Notes: generated by a model from the sequence alone, not told the origin. Shown: positions 23,561 to 32,443, counted from the first letter of the stretch. The stretch is 52,103 nt of DNA from Clostridiales bacterium UBA7273 (GCA_002472405.1 DKRV01000019.1:17185-69287), one strand, 5' to 3'. A program made the numbers and translations.

Positions 23561-23881
23561 ATGCTCAGACGGTTAAACTACAAACAGAAAACCGACAACA
23601 GGGAGGCAGCCGAGGTGATAAAAGGAGTCGCAAAGCGCGTGATCGTCGTAAAATCGCCCGACCCGAAGGTGTTTGAGGAGGCAATATTCATCGTCCGCGA
23701 GGACTATATGAAAACTACCGGGGTGACCCGTTCGCAGCTCCTGAGCGAGGCGCGCAGAGCCGCCGGAACCTACACCGGATCTATGCGCCGCAGCGAAAAA
23801 ATTCCGACGGCGCTTGTCGCGGCACTGTCAACGCTCATCGGCAGCGGAGCGGCGGCAGCAATAATGTATTTCATAATGTGA
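23561..23881 (+). CDS. Hypothetical tail-anchored protein downstream of spoIIE
   Basis: A 106-residue protein: a basic, polar N-terminal domain with VIVVKSPDPKVFEEAIFIV, then a single C-terminal transmembrane helix (about 85-106, ALVAALSTLIG...MYFIM). Start at ATG 23561, 11 bases after spoIIE; the longer frame extends back through spoIIE and is discounted. The pattern suggests a tail-anchored cytoplasmic protein. I do not recognise the family. The position after spoIIE hints at a sporulation link but does not prove one. Confidence 0.7.
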   Translation: MLRRLNYKQKTDNREAAEVIKGVAKRVIVVKSPDPKVFEEAIFIVREDYMKTTGVTRSQLLSEARRAAGTYTGSMRRSEKIPTALVAALSTLIGSGAAAAIMYFIM

Positions 23882-23885
23882 AGTA

Positions 23886-23922
23886 AATTCCACAGCATAT
23901 TATTGCTGTGGAATTAATTATT
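23886..23922 (+). terminator. Terminator after the spoIIE unit
   Basis: A 12-pair perfect stem, AATTCCACAGCA (23886-23897) with TGCTGTGGAATT (23904-23915), then an AT-rich run. Confidence 0.8.
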
Positions 23923-23925
23923 TTC

Positions 23926-23970
23926 TTGACAAAGTAGCTACTATGCATTACAATATACTCAACTACTATG
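23926..23970 (+). promoter_or_regulatory. PadR promoter with overlapping candidate operators
   Basis: TTGACA (23926-23931), 17 bases, TACAAT (23949-23954). The palindrome AGTAGCTACT (23934-23943) lies in the spacer, and CTACTATG occurs twice as a direct repeat (23938-23945 and 23963-23970), flanking the -10. Autorepression by the PadR protein is inferred. Confidence 0.72.
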
Positions 23971-23992
23971 TAAAACAAGATAGGTGAAATGG

Positions 23993-24349
23993 ATGATACC
24001 GTCGCAAATGCTCAAGGGCACGCTTTCCGGCTGTATTCTTGCCATAATCTCAAGGAAAGAGACATATGGATATGAGATAGCGGAAAAGCTGAGCGGATAT
24101 GGGTTCGGAAAGATAGCGGAGGGTACGATATATCCGCTGCTGCTGAGGCTCGAAAAAAACGGATTTGTCGAAACCGAGTACCGTGCGTCAGAGCTTGGCC
24201 CAAAGCGAAAATATTACAGTCTTACGCAGCTCGGTAGCGAGGAGCTTGAGGCATTTAAAAACAGCTACAATGAGCTTAGCAATGCAGTAAACAGTACGCT
24301 AAAAGGAGGAGAAACGGATGAGCAGGGAAGCAAGGATGCTGAGAGATGA
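23993..24349 (+). CDS. PadR-family transcriptional regulator
   Basis: A 118-residue winged-helix repressor: LKGTLSGCILAII, YGYEIAEKL, GTIYPLLLRLEKNG and KRKYYSLTQLG are the classic PadR blocks. ATG 23993 is preferred, with AGGTGA 6-7 bases upstream; GTG at 23984 is possible. It overlaps the next gene by 32 bases. PadR genes of this arrangement usually repress their own operon and respond to an unknown ligand or membrane stress. Confidence 0.92.
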   Translation: MIPSQMLKGTLSGCILAIISRKETYGYEIAEKLSGYGFGKIAEGTIYPLLLRLEKNGFVETEYRASELGPKRKYYSLTQLGSEELEAFKNSYNELSNAVNSTLKGGETDEQGSKDAER

Positions 24350-24962
24350 AAATAACAAGCTGGAAAAGCAGCTCGATGATAAGACTAACGAGATACTGAC
24401 CGATATAGTGGTTTACATAAGAAGTGCGAATATAAGTGATATCGACCAGGAGACCGTCCGGCGAGATATAACGCAGATGCTCATTGACGCTCGCGGAAGA
24501 GGTGAGACGGCGGCCGATGTGATAGGCGGAGACTATAAAGCTTTTTGCGATGCGATAATCGCAGAGATACCAAAGCTGAGTGCGAAACAGCGCATTATGA
24601 CGGCAATCCGCGATACTTTACCGGCTTTGGGGCTGCTGATCGGCATTTGGGTGGTATTCTCAGTCATTGAGCAGATCATAAACGGAGCGACTTGGTATGT
24701 AACGCCGGTCAGCGTGACGGATATTTTGGGCGGAGCAGCGATGCTGATACTCGCAACTTTGATAGTGGTTTACATAACTAAAAACTCCTTCAATGCAAAG
24801 CCGGCGGCTCTGGTATGTCTTATCTTGCTGATAACGGCAGTTGCCCTGTGTGCGGCTCTGCTGCTGCCGAGCAGAATAATTTTCAGCCCGAACATCGCGG
24901 CAGATGCGGCGCTTGTAATAGTTATTTTTGCCGCACACAAAATCATTGATAACAAGCTATAA
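24318..24962 (+). CDS. PadR-partner membrane protein (HAAS/DUF1129-like)
   Basis: A 214-residue protein: a soluble helical N-terminal half with a coiled-coil-like start (NNKLEKQLDDKTNEIL) and a domain resembling HAAS/DUF1129 proteins that pair with PadR regulators, then about four transmembrane helices. AAGGAGGAG precedes the start within padR. The role is unknown; such partners are often thought to transmit or respond to membrane signals. The family name is tentative. Confidence 0.7.
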   Translation: MSREARMLRDENNKLEKQLDDKTNEILTDIVVYIRSANISDIDQETVRRDITQMLIDARGRGETAADVIGGDYKAFCDAIIAEIPKLSAKQRIMTAIRDTLPALGLLIGIWVVFSVIEQIINGATWYVTPVSVTDILGGAAMLILATLIVVYITKNSFNAKPAALVCLILLITAVALCAALLLPSRIIFSPNIAADAALVIVIFAAHKIIDNKL

Positions 24963-24997
24963 AAAACACCGCTGCTCGACAGAGCAGCGGTGAAAAT
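24961..24997. terminator. Bidirectional terminator
   Basis: CACCGCTGCTC (24967-24977) and GAGCAGCGGTG (24982-24992) form an 11-pair stem, with A6 before and AAAATTAT after. It serves the PadR unit and the convergent minus-strand hydrolase. Confidence 0.85.
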
Positions 24998-25003
24998 TAT
25001 GTT

Positions 25004-26548
25004 CTACTGAATGATGCGTTTTGCGCCGGTGTAGTGATTTGCGTAGTAGCTTGAGCTGAGCGAGGTTATAACAACGCAGCCCTTGCCGGAGGAGGCGTGG
25101 ATAAACTGATTGTTGCCGATATACATGCCGACATGGCCGATGGGATCGACGCTGTCGGAGAAGAACACGAGGTCGCCCGGCTGAAGGTCGCTTTTATCGA
25201 CCTTGGTGCCGTTGTGGTTCCACTGTCCGCCTGCGCCGCGCCAGAGCGAGTAGCCGTACTGACCGTAGAGGTAATACATGAAGCCCGAGCAGTCAAAGCC
25301 GCGCGGCGAGGAGCCGCCGTAAACATAGGGCGTTCCGAGATATTGCTTTGCGGTGGAAACGATCTTGTCGGCAACGGCGTTGCCGGTGCTGAGCTTGACA
25401 TAGTCTGCGCTCATATATCCGCTCAGGCCGTTGTAGCTAACGGCATACCATGAGCCGGTCTTCCCGGTGACCTTGACCTGAATGCCCTTGTTGTAGTAGC
25501 CGATGGTAGAGTAGCTTGTGCCGGCTCCGCTTCTCATGCGCACTCCGTCGCCGGTGACGATGCCGATCTTGTCCATCTTCTCGACCGTTGCGGAAGATGC
25601 GGTGGAGACGATCTTTATGTAGTCCTTGCTCATGTAGCCGTACTGGCCGTTTGCGCTGACCTCGTACCACGAGCCGGTCTCTCCGGTGATTTTAACGCTT
25701 GTGTTCTTATTGAGCGTTGCAATGGCTGCAAAATCCGTGCTCGGACCCATTCTCAGGCGGACGCTGTCACCGGAAACGCTGCCGCTTTTTGCGGCGCTGT
25801 AGCTCTCCGACGGGGTTATGCGCACATACTGCGCGGCCATGTAGCCGGTTTTGCCGTTGTATGATACCTTGTACCAATCCTTGACCGAGCCGAGCGCCGT
25901 GAGGCTTACTCCGTTGGAGTAGTAGCCGAGAGTGTCGCAATTGGTGTTCGGCTGGCTTCTGAGCCTTACGCTCGTTCCGATGACCGAAGCCTTGAAGCCG
26001 CTGCCTGTCGAGGTGCTCGTTGTGGTCGATGCAGACGTGGAAGGCTTGGTAGTTGCTGCCGACGATGAAGCATTGCCGACCGAAAGCTTCATATAATCTG
26101 CGCTGACATAGCCGGTCTTGCCGCTGTAGCAGACCTCATACCAGTTGCCAGATGCGCCGATGACGCTCATTTTCGTGCCCTTGTCCAGTGTGGTTATGAT
26201 CGAGCTGTTAGTTCCGGCTCCGCTTCTCATGCGGACATCGCTGCCGGATACGGTACCTGTGCCGAAATTGCCGCTGACCTTGCTTACGGTTTTGAGGTAG
26301 TCTGCCGAAGCGTAGCCTACGGTGTTGTTGTAAACAACCTTGCACCAGCCGTTCTGCGTCATGCCGACGATGACCTCGGCGCCTGCCGGCATGGTCATGA
26401 TTATTGACTTGCTCGTGCTCGCGCCGCTTCTGAGATTCAGAGCCGACGTCGTTTTCGCACCGCTTATGCCGGCTGCCGAGGCCGGAACGGCGAGCAGCGA
26501 AACGCACATTATCACTGCAAGAAGTAAACTTAAAAGCCGTTTTTTCAT
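25004..26548 (-). CDS. Secreted peptidoglycan hydrolase with five SH3 domains and NlpC/P60
   Basis: A 514-residue secreted enzyme. A signal peptide (1-25, ending ASA) is followed by five bacterial SH3 repeats of about 60 residues, each with a RMRSGAGTS- or RLRSQPNT-like core and GYMSADY-like end, then an NlpC/P60 cysteine peptidase (about 395-514). The catalytic Cys lies in GFDCSGF, the His in GHVGMYIG, and a third polar residue in FIHASS. It is likely a gamma-D-glutamyl-diaminopimelate endopeptidase acting on the wall. A Ser/Thr linker follows repeat 2. Confidence 0.94.
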   Translation of the reverse strand: MKKRLLSLLLAVIMCVSLLAVPASAAGISGAKTTSALNLRSGASTSKSIIMTMPAGAEVIVGMTQNGWCKVVYNNTVGYASADYLKTVSKVSGNFGTGTVSGSDVRMRSGAGTNSSIITTLDKGTKMSVIGASGNWYEVCYSGKTGYVSADYMKLSVGNASSSAATTKPSTSASTTTSTSTGSGFKASVIGTSVRLRSQPNTNCDTLGYYSNGVSLTALGSVKDWYKVSYNGKTGYMAAQYVRITPSESYSAAKSGSVSGDSVRLRMGPSTDFAAIATLNKNTSVKITGETGSWYEVSANGQYGYMSKDYIKIVSTASSATVEKMDKIGIVTGDGVRMRSGAGTSYSTIGYYNKGIQVKVTGKTGSWYAVSYNGLSGYMSADYVKLSTGNAVADKIVSTAKQYLGTPYVYGGSSPRGFDCSGFMYYLYGQYGYSLWRGAGGQWNHNGTKVDKSDLQPGDLVFFSDSVDPIGHVGMYIGNNQFIHASSGKGCVVITSLSSSYYANHYTGAKRIIQ

Positions 26549-26585
26549 TTTAAACTCTCCGTGGAATATTTCAAGATGTAATCAA

Positions 26586-26614
26586 ATTGTAACACAGAAG
26601 TCGTATTATGTCAA
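26586..26614 (-). promoter_or_regulatory. Promoter of the NlpC/P60 hydrolase
   Basis: Minus strand: TTGACA (26614-26609), 17-base spacer, TACAAT (26591-26586). Confidence 0.8.
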
Positions 26615-26748
26615 CATTGGCGGCTCGCGAGGGGCAAAATTCGGCGTAAACAATCTGTAAATAGCGCATTTTAGCATATATTGTGTTTGTTGCCGATTTC
26701 AACAAATAGTTATTGTGTAGCGACGTTTCGCAGAACGCAAATTTTCGG

Positions 26749-26777
26749 TTTTCAATTGGTTTTATATATGGTATAAT
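26749..26777 (+). promoter_or_regulatory. Promoter of apbE-mpg-recG
   Basis: A weak TTTTCA (26749-26754), 17 bases, and extended -10 TGG-TATAAT (26772-26777). Confidence 0.65.
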
Positions 26778-26809
26778 TACAAAATAAATAAAAATCCCGA
26801 GGATAAGAT

Positions 26810-27862
26810 ATGAGTCGATTTTTTGCAAAAAGAATGATCGCCGCGGTGCTCTGCGTCTGCATGGCACTGCCGCTTTGCGCCTGCTCAAGCGACAAGCCCG
26901 AGCAGAAGCAGATATTCGCAATGGATACGGTGATGACACTGACAGCTTACGGCAAATATGCCGGCGACGGAATAAACGCGGCCGTCGGCGTGATAAACGC
27001 CATGGACGATATGCTCGATCCCGATAATGAGGGCAGCTACACGTCGCTTATTAACAATGCCGAGGGCAAGGACGTTATAGTCACACCGCAGGTAAACGAG
27101 ATGCTGTCTACTGCGCTGAACGTCTATAATCTCTCGGGCGGCGCGCTCGATCTTTCGGTGTATCCGCTGTATGAAGCCTGGGGCGAGTTCAAGGACGAAA
27201 CCGGCCGCATCCCGTCCGATGACGAGATAAAGGAGCTTCGCAAAAACCTCGGCTTCGGCAGCACAGAGATCACAAACTTTGAGGGCGAGGCCAACTACTC
27301 CGTGCGCATGCCTACCGGAACGCAGATAAGCTTCGGCGCCGTCGCCAAGGGCTGCGCGTCAAAGTACGCGATCGACGCAATGCGCAAAAGCGGCGTTACA
27401 AGCGGCATAGTTTCCCTCGGCGGAAATGTGCAGACTTTGGGTACAAAGCCCGACGGCTCGAACTGGATCGTCGCCGTCGAGGATCCTAACGACACGAGCA
27501 GCTATGTCGGAACGCTCTCAGTCGGCGAGACAGCAATAATAACAAGCGGCAGCTATCAGCGCTATTTCATCGGCTCGGACGGCATGAAGTATCACCACAT
27601 CATCGACCCGAGCACTGGCAGACCGGCGGATAACGACCTTGTTTCGGTCACGATAGTATGCGAGGACGGTACGCTGGCCGACGCGCTATCAACGGCGATG
27701 TTCGTCCTCGGCGAAAATGCCGCGCTCAAATACTGGCGCGAAAACGGCGGATTTGAGATGATAATGATAAATAAGGATAACGAGATAATGTGTACTACCG
27801 GTCTGATCGAGGTGTTCACGCTCACAAATCGCACAGACTACACGCTTAAAATGGTAGAGTGA
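26810..27862 (+). CDS. apbE: FAD:protein FMN transferase ApbE (lipoprotein)
   Basis: A 350-residue extracytoplasmic lipoprotein (lipobox PLCAC near residue 25). ApbE attaches FMN from FAD to Thr residues of redox proteins such as Rnf or Nqr subunits. Family marks include FAMDTVMTLTAYG at the start of the mature domain, ALDLSVYPLYEAWG, GAVAKGCASKYAID, and the C-terminal HHIIDPSTGRPAD. It fits an anaerobe with flavin-based extracellular or membrane electron transport, though no substrate protein is in the window. Confidence 0.94.
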   Translation: MSRFFAKRMIAAVLCVCMALPLCACSSDKPEQKQIFAMDTVMTLTAYGKYAGDGINAAVGVINAMDDMLDPDNEGSYTSLINNAEGKDVIVTPQVNEMLSTALNVYNLSGGALDLSVYPLYEAWGEFKDETGRIPSDDEIKELRKNLGFGSTEITNFEGEANYSVRMPTGTQISFGAVAKGCASKYAIDAMRKSGVTSGIVSLGGNVQTLGTKPDGSNWIVAVEDPNDTSSYVGTLSVGETAIITSGSYQRYFIGSDGMKYHHIIDPSTGRPADNDLVSVTIVCEDGTLADALSTAMFVLGENAALKYWRENGGFEMIMINKDNEIMCTTGLIEVFTLTNRTDYTLKMVE

Positions 27863-28368
27863 TGCCGGACAGAGAATTTTTTCGCCAAGACGCATTGACG
27901 CTTGCTCAGGCTCTGGTCGGAAAGCTCATTGTGCGCAGCTTTCCCGACGGCAGCGAAAAGCGGCTGAGGATAACCGAGACCGAAGCTTACTGCGGCGTTG
28001 AGGACACGGCATGCCATGCGCATAAGGGTAAAACAAAGCGCGCCGAGATACTCTGGCGTGACGGCGGCACGATATATGTCTATCTTTGCTACGGCATGCA
28101 TAATCTTATGAACATAGTCTCCGGCAGGGAAGGCGAGCCGCAGGCGGTGCTCATCCGCTGCTGCGAGGGTTTTGAAGGTCCGGGAAAGCTGACAAAGGAG
28201 CTTTCCGTTGACCGCAGCTTCAACGGACTGGATATTCTCGATTGCGGTGGGCTGCGCATCGAGGACGACGACATGCAGGTTGACATAATCAAGCTTCCGC
28301 GCGTTGGCATAGCCTACGCAGAGCCTGCCGACAGGGAAGCCTTATGGAGATTCAAACTCAAAAAATGA
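27862..28368 (+). CDS. mpg: DNA-3-methyladenine glycosylase (Mpg/AAG family)
   Basis: A 168-residue alkyladenine glycosylase that would excise alkylated purines. The catalytic Glu lies in ITETEAYCG, followed by DTACHAHKGKTKRAE and IYVYLCYGMHNLMNIV; GEPQAVLIR is conserved. It is short for the family (usually about 190-210 residues): the C-terminal region is reduced, but the core motifs remain. The start overlaps the apbE stop (TGATG); GTG at 27859 is an alternative. It is translationally coupled to recG, which overlaps its 3' end by 25 bases. Confidence 0.9.
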   Translation: MPDREFFRQDALTLAQALVGKLIVRSFPDGSEKRLRITETEAYCGVEDTACHAHKGKTKRAEILWRDGGTIYVYLCYGMHNLMNIVSGREGEPQAVLIRCCEGFEGPGKLTKELSVDRSFNGLDILDCGGLRIEDDDMQVDIIKLPRVGIAYAEPADREALWRFKLKK

Positions 28369-30419
28369 ATTATCTTGATACTGATATACGATACTGCAAG
28401 GGCATAGGCGAAAAAAAGGCGCAGCTTTTCAATAAGCTCGGCGTCATTAACGTCCGTGACCTTGTTTCGTATTTTCCGAGAAAATATGAGGATCGCAGCA
28501 GCTTTAAGCCGATCGCGCTGACCTGCGACGGGGAGACAGTGTGCATAAACGCCCTCGCGACGGAGGATGCCCGGCTTGTGCGCATACGCAGGGGACTTGA
28601 GCTTGTCAAGTTCCGCGTCGTTGACGAGAGTGGTTCGGTTGACATAACGTTTTTCAACCAGCCGTATATCAAAAACAATATCCATCGCGGCGACAGCCTG
28701 AATATATATGGCAAGATTATCGGCGTTGGCGGAAAGCGCACGATGACAAACCCGGTGATCGAGCGTGAGGGCACAGTCGGCGGCGTCACGGGGCGCATAG
28801 TTCCGGTGTACAGACTCACGACTGGGCTTTCGCAGAAGCTTGTTATGTCCGCGGTGCGTCAGGCTCTTGACGCAAGCGCGGCCGATCTGCCGGAGGTGCT
28901 GCCCGAGAGCCTGAGGAAAAAGTACCGGCTTGCACAGACGGGATACGCGTATGAAAATATTCATTTTCCGGCGAGCTTCGAGAATCTTGAGCTTGCGCGG
29001 CGCAGACTTGTTTTTGAGGAGCTGTTCCTGCTGGCCTGCGCGCTGGGCAAAATGAAGGGCAGCCACTCAAAGCAGAGCGGCATACCCATGCGCGAGCAGA
29101 ATATAGATGAGTTTTTCTCAAGTTTGCCGTTTGTGCCGACGGGCGCGCAAAAACGCGCGGTGTCGGACGCTGTGCGCGATATGCAGTCGGGAACAGCGAT
29201 GAACAGGCTTGTGCAGGGCGATGTTGGCAGCGGCAAAACGCTTGTGGCCGCCGCGCTTGTGTGGTATGCGTGGAAAAACGGCTACGCCTCGGCGTTCATG
29301 GCGCCGACTGAGATACTTGCAAATCAGCATTTTGAAACACTCAGCAGTTTTCTCAAGCCCTTCGGCCTGCGCATAGGAAAGCTGACAGGTTCAATGACGG
29401 CAAAGCAGAAGCGCGAGGTCAAGGCCGAGCTTGCCGCCGGTGAGCTTGACCTTATCATCGGAACCCACGCGCTGTTTTCCGATGATGTCGAGTATTCAAA
29501 TCTCGCCCTTGTCATAACCGACGAGCAGCACCGCTTTGGCGTAAATCAGCGATCGAGCCTGATATCCAAGGGCGAAAAGCCGCATGTTCTTGTTATGTCC
29601 GCAACGCCAATTCCGCGCACGCTTGCACTTATAATTTACGGCGATCTCGATATCTCAATAATCGACGAGATGCCGCCGGGCAGGCAAAAGGTCGATACCT
29701 TTGCCGTGACGGAAAGCTATCGCACGCGCCTGAACGGCTTTATCCGCAAGCTTGTTTCCGAAGGCCGGCAGGTGTTTGTCGTATGCCCGATGATCGAGGA
29801 AAACGAGGAGCTTCCGCCGAAAGTCAAATCCGCGCAGGAGCACGCCGCCGAGCTTCAGAAATATTTCCCCAATCTCAAAGTGGCCTGCGTCCACGGCAAG
29901 CTCAAGGCCAAAGAGAAAAATGACATTATGCAGAGCTTCGTTGCTGGAGATATAGATATCCTTGTTTCCACCACGGTGATTGAGGTCGGCGTGGACGTGC
30001 CGAATGCGGCGCTTATGATAGTCGAAAATGCCGACCGTTTCGGTCTGAGCCAGCTGCACCAGCTGCGCGGCCGCGTCGGGCGCGGCGAGCACAAAAGCTA
30101 TTGCGTGCTCGTCTCCGATAATGATAACGAGGCGACTCAGGCGCGTTTGAAGGTCATGACCAAAACGAACGACGGCTTTAAGATATCCGAGGAGGATCTG
30201 AAGCTGCGCGGCCCGGGCGATTTCTTCGGCTCGCGCCAGCACGGACTTCCGGCGATGCACGTTGCCGATCTCGGCTCGGATATGAATGTTTTGCAGGAGG
30301 CGCAGGACGCCGCGCGCGAAACTCTTGCCTCCGACCCCGAGCTGTTGCGCCCGGAGCATGCTCAGCTCAAAGCCACCGTAGCGAGACTCTTCACCCTAAA
30401 CGCAGATACACTAAATTGA
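28344..30419 (+). CDS. recG: ATP-dependent DNA helicase RecG
   Basis: A 691-residue branch-migration helicase that reverses stalled forks. The N-terminal wedge/OB domain spans about 60-165 (VDITFFNQPYIKNN). Helicase motifs include Walker A GDVGSGKT (293-300), the DEQHR box near 393, MSATPIPRTLAL, and the C-terminal QLRGRVGRGEHKSYC. Start ATG 28344 has GGGAAG upstream; ATG 28365, in a 4-base overlap with the mpg stop, is also possible. It is last in the unit and followed by a terminator. Confidence 0.96.
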   Translation: MEIQTQKMNYLDTDIRYCKGIGEKKAQLFNKLGVINVRDLVSYFPRKYEDRSSFKPIALTCDGETVCINALATEDARLVRIRRGLELVKFRVVDESGSVDITFFNQPYIKNNIHRGDSLNIYGKIIGVGGKRTMTNPVIEREGTVGGVTGRIVPVYRLTTGLSQKLVMSAVRQALDASAADLPEVLPESLRKKYRLAQTGYAYENIHFPASFENLELARRRLVFEELFLLACALGKMKGSHSKQSGIPMREQNIDEFFSSLPFVPTGAQKRAVSDAVRDMQSGTAMNRLVQGDVGSGKTLVAAALVWYAWKNGYASAFMAPTEILANQHFETLSSFLKPFGLRIGKLTGSMTAKQKREVKAELAAGELDLIIGTHALFSDDVEYSNLALVITDEQHRFGVNQRSSLISKGEKPHVLVMSATPIPRTLALIIYGDLDISIIDEMPPGRQKVDTFAVTESYRTRLNGFIRKLVSEGRQVFVVCPMIEENEELPPKVKSAQEHAAELQKYFPNLKVACVHGKLKAKEKNDIMQSFVAGDIDILVSTTVIEVGVDVPNAALMIVENADRFGLSQLHQLRGRVGRGEHKSYCVLVSDNDNEATQARLKVMTKTNDGFKISEEDLKLRGPGDFFGSRQHGLPAMHVADLGSDMNVLQEAQDAARETLASDPELLRPEHAQLKATVARLFTLNADTLN

Positions 30420-30447
30420 AAAAGACCGCCGGGAGGCGGCCTTTTTT
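30418..30447 (+). terminator. Terminator of recG
   Basis: GACCGCC...GGCGGCC around GGGA, then T6; one mismatch low in the stem. Confidence 0.75.
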
Positions 30448-30466
30448 GCTGTGTAGCTGAAACGTA

Positions 30467-31216
30467 CTATGGCAGCAGAAAATCAGGCAGACGAAGCCCG
30501 ATGAGATCATCCGTCGGTATTTGAACGGATATATCCCTTATTGAGCCAATATCCAGAGTTATTGGTGAGCGATCCTGGATCAAACACTTTCGGACGAGCC
30601 CAAGCTCGTCGGTGACAGTGTCCTCACCATCCAGCAGAGCGACTCTGAAACGCAGCTCGTTTTGCCATGAGAAGCTTGCCGATTTGCAAAATTCGTCCAA
30701 ATCGCCGTAATAGTCCGGCGGATAGTAGCGAACTTCATCACATCTGAAATTAATATTATCACCGTATTTGTCGTACAGTGCGTGCAGAACGCGGCTTAAA
30801 AATTCGTTTGGATTATAGATTATGACTGCAGTATCGCCAAAATCGAGCAGCCTCTCATCTGGCGGCTCAAATCGTTTTTCGTGAATGAGATATGTAAGAC
30901 CGTACATGCAGTAGATTTTTGAATATTGATAAAAGTTTTCGTCTATATAATACATGTCTTTCATGACGGCTATGATCTCCGGGTCAAAGCTGTTGAAAAA
31001 TTCGTCGCCGATTTTGGGATCTACAGTCCTGACTATCCCTTCGCCAATATCGCCCTGAACGCCGTCCTTCATCTGACTGTCGGAGCGATTATGTCGTTCT
31101 ATTGCACTCCACGAGCCAAAGTCATACAGAGAACGCATGAAAACAGAACCATCCTGTAGCTTGTCGGCCCACTTCTTCGCCGTTATTTTCACCGGCAGAC
31201 ATGGCATCTTATCCAT
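30467..31216 (-). CDS. Hypothetical protein, possibly DUF2971/AbiGi-like
   Basis: A 249-residue soluble acidic protein. Start at ATG 31216, with GGAGG 6 bases upstream. N-terminal VKITAKKWADKLQDGSVFM followed by GDIGEGI, and the late SFSWQNELRFRV, resemble proteins of the DUF2971/AbiGi type, which are scattered in accessory genomes. This is a pattern impression, not a firm match. GC content looks lower than that of its neighbours, and it sits alone between recG and the rubrerythrin gene. A role in defence or accessory functions is possible but unproven. Confidence 0.6.
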   Translation of the reverse strand: MDKMPCLPVKITAKKWADKLQDGSVFMRSLYDFGSWSAIERHNRSDSQMKDGVQGDIGEGIVRTVDPKIGDEFFNSFDPEIIAVMKDMYYIDENFYQYSKIYCMYGLTYLIHEKRFEPPDERLLDFGDTAVIIYNPNEFLSRVLHALYDKYGDNINFRCDEVRYYPPDYYGDLDEFCKSASFSWQNELRFRVALLDGEDTVTDELGLVRKCLIQDRSPITLDIGSIRDISVQIPTDDLIGLRLPDFLLP

Positions 31217-31285
31217 ACATAACCTCCAATACATATAAATTACATGCTCCGGGTCCAGTATAGCACGATGTTGCACAAAATGGAA

Positions 31286-31319
31286 ATAAAAAAGCAGCAC
31301 GGAAATTCCGTGCTGCTTT
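31286..31319 (-). terminator. Terminator of the rubrerythrin gene
   Basis: On the minus strand, AAAGCAGCACGGAA pairs with TTCCGTGCTGCTTT (31319-31291), followed by TTTTATTT. Confidence 0.85.
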
Positions 31320-31330
31320 GAAATTTTGCC

Positions 31331-31897
31331 TTACTTAAAGTATCTTGCCAGCAGGCCTTCGAATGCCTTGCCGTGGCGGGCCTCGTCGCGGGCCATCTCG
31401 TGGACTGTGTCGTGGATAGCATCGAGATTGTACTGCTTTGCAAGCTTTGCAAGCTCGAACTTGCCTGCGGTTGCGCCGTTTTCCGCGTCAACGCGCATCT
31501 CGAGATTCTTCTTGGTGGAGTCGGTCACGACCTCGCCGAGAAGCTCTGCGAACTTTGCAGCGTGCTCAGCTTCTTCGTAAGCTGCCTTCTCCCAGTAAAG
31601 GCCGATCTCGGGATAGCCTTCACGGTGTGCAACGCGAGCCATTGCCAGGTACATACCGACCTCGGAGCACTCGCCCTCGAAGTTTGCGCGCAGGCCGCTG
31701 ATGATCTCCTCGCGGACGTTTTCGGGAACGTTTTCACCGAAAACCTTGCCGACGCCGACTATATGCTCTGCTGCCCAGGTCTTTTCCTCAGCCTGCAGGG
31801 TGAATTTCTCACCGGGGACATTGCAGATCGGGCACTTCTCGGGGGGAGTGTCGCCTTCATGAACGTAACCACATACGGGGCATACCCATTTTGCCAT
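31331..31897 (-). CDS. Reverse rubrerythrin / NADH-peroxidase-type protein
   Basis: A 188-residue oxygen-defence protein. An N-terminal rubredoxin domain (CPVCGYVHEGDTP, then CPICNVPG) is followed by a ferritin-like di-iron domain with EGECSEVGMYL, KAAYEEAEHAAKF and EMARDEARHG. Rubredoxin before the di-iron domain is the order of reverse rubrerythrins, which reduce peroxide and oxygen in clostridia. AGGAGG precedes the ATG. It is probably monocistronic. Confidence 0.94.
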   Translation of the reverse strand: MAKWVCPVCGYVHEGDTPPEKCPICNVPGEKFTLQAEEKTWAAEHIVGVGKVFGENVPENVREEIISGLRANFEGECSEVGMYLAMARVAHREGYPEIGLYWEKAAYEEAEHAAKFAELLGEVVTDSTKKNLEMRVDAENGATAGKFELAKLAKQYNLDAIHDTVHEMARDEARHGKAFEGLLARYFK

Positions 31898-32014
31898 AAT
31901 AATTTACCTCCTAAAATAATAAATATACTTTGCACTTGAAATCTTTTTGATTGACGTCTTTCGTCTTTCTGTGCTTATTATAATAGGATTTGCACGCGGT
32001 GACTGTGGCGTATG

Positions 32015-32443
32015 CTACACTCTGCGGATGTTTTTAGAAATTTCACATAGAGCTTCCGCGGCCTCGGTGTCGCAATCGGTGTTTCTTGCGAGATCGGCCA
32101 GCGACAGCATGCCGACAAGGCGTCCGTCGCGACACACCGGCAGCCGTCGTATCTGCGCATCGGCCATAAGCCGCGCCGCGTCGCCGACATAGGCGTTGTC
32201 GTTTATTGTTATAACGCCGCGCGTCATAACGTCGCCGGTCTTGGTCTCCATCGGCGATAGACCGTTTGCCGCGCATCTTATGGCAATGTCGCGATCGGTT
32301 ATCATGCCGCGCAGATTGCCTCGCTCGTCGCAAACGGGAACGGCGCCGATGTTATATTGCTTCAACAGCCGCGCCGCCGCGGCGACCGGTTCGCCAAGTC
32401 CGACCGTTACTGTATGCTCGCTCATGATATTAAACACTTTCAT
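32015..32443 (-). CDS. Tandem CBS-domain protein
   Basis: A 142-residue protein made of two CBS motifs (about 8-60 and 75-130; MSEHTVTVGLGEP, GMITDRDIAIR, RRLPVCRDGRLVGMLSLADL). CBS pairs bind adenosyl nucleotides and serve as energy or redox sensors. Start at ATG 32443, with AGGAGG 9 bases upstream; the longer frame has no RBS. The partner is unknown. Confidence 0.9.
   Translation of the reverse strand: MKVFNIMSEHTVTVGLGEPVAAAARLLKQYNIGAVPVCDERGNLRGMITDRDIAIRCAANGLSPMETKTGDVMTRGVITINDNAYVGDAARLMADAQIRRLPVCRDGRLVGMLSLADLARNTDCDTEAAEALCEISKNIRRV

Noticed and set aside
25004..26548. Tandem DNA repeat or CRISPR-like array
   Set aside because: The periodicity comes from five diverged SH3 protein repeats; no identical repeats with unique spacers occur here or elsewhere in the window.
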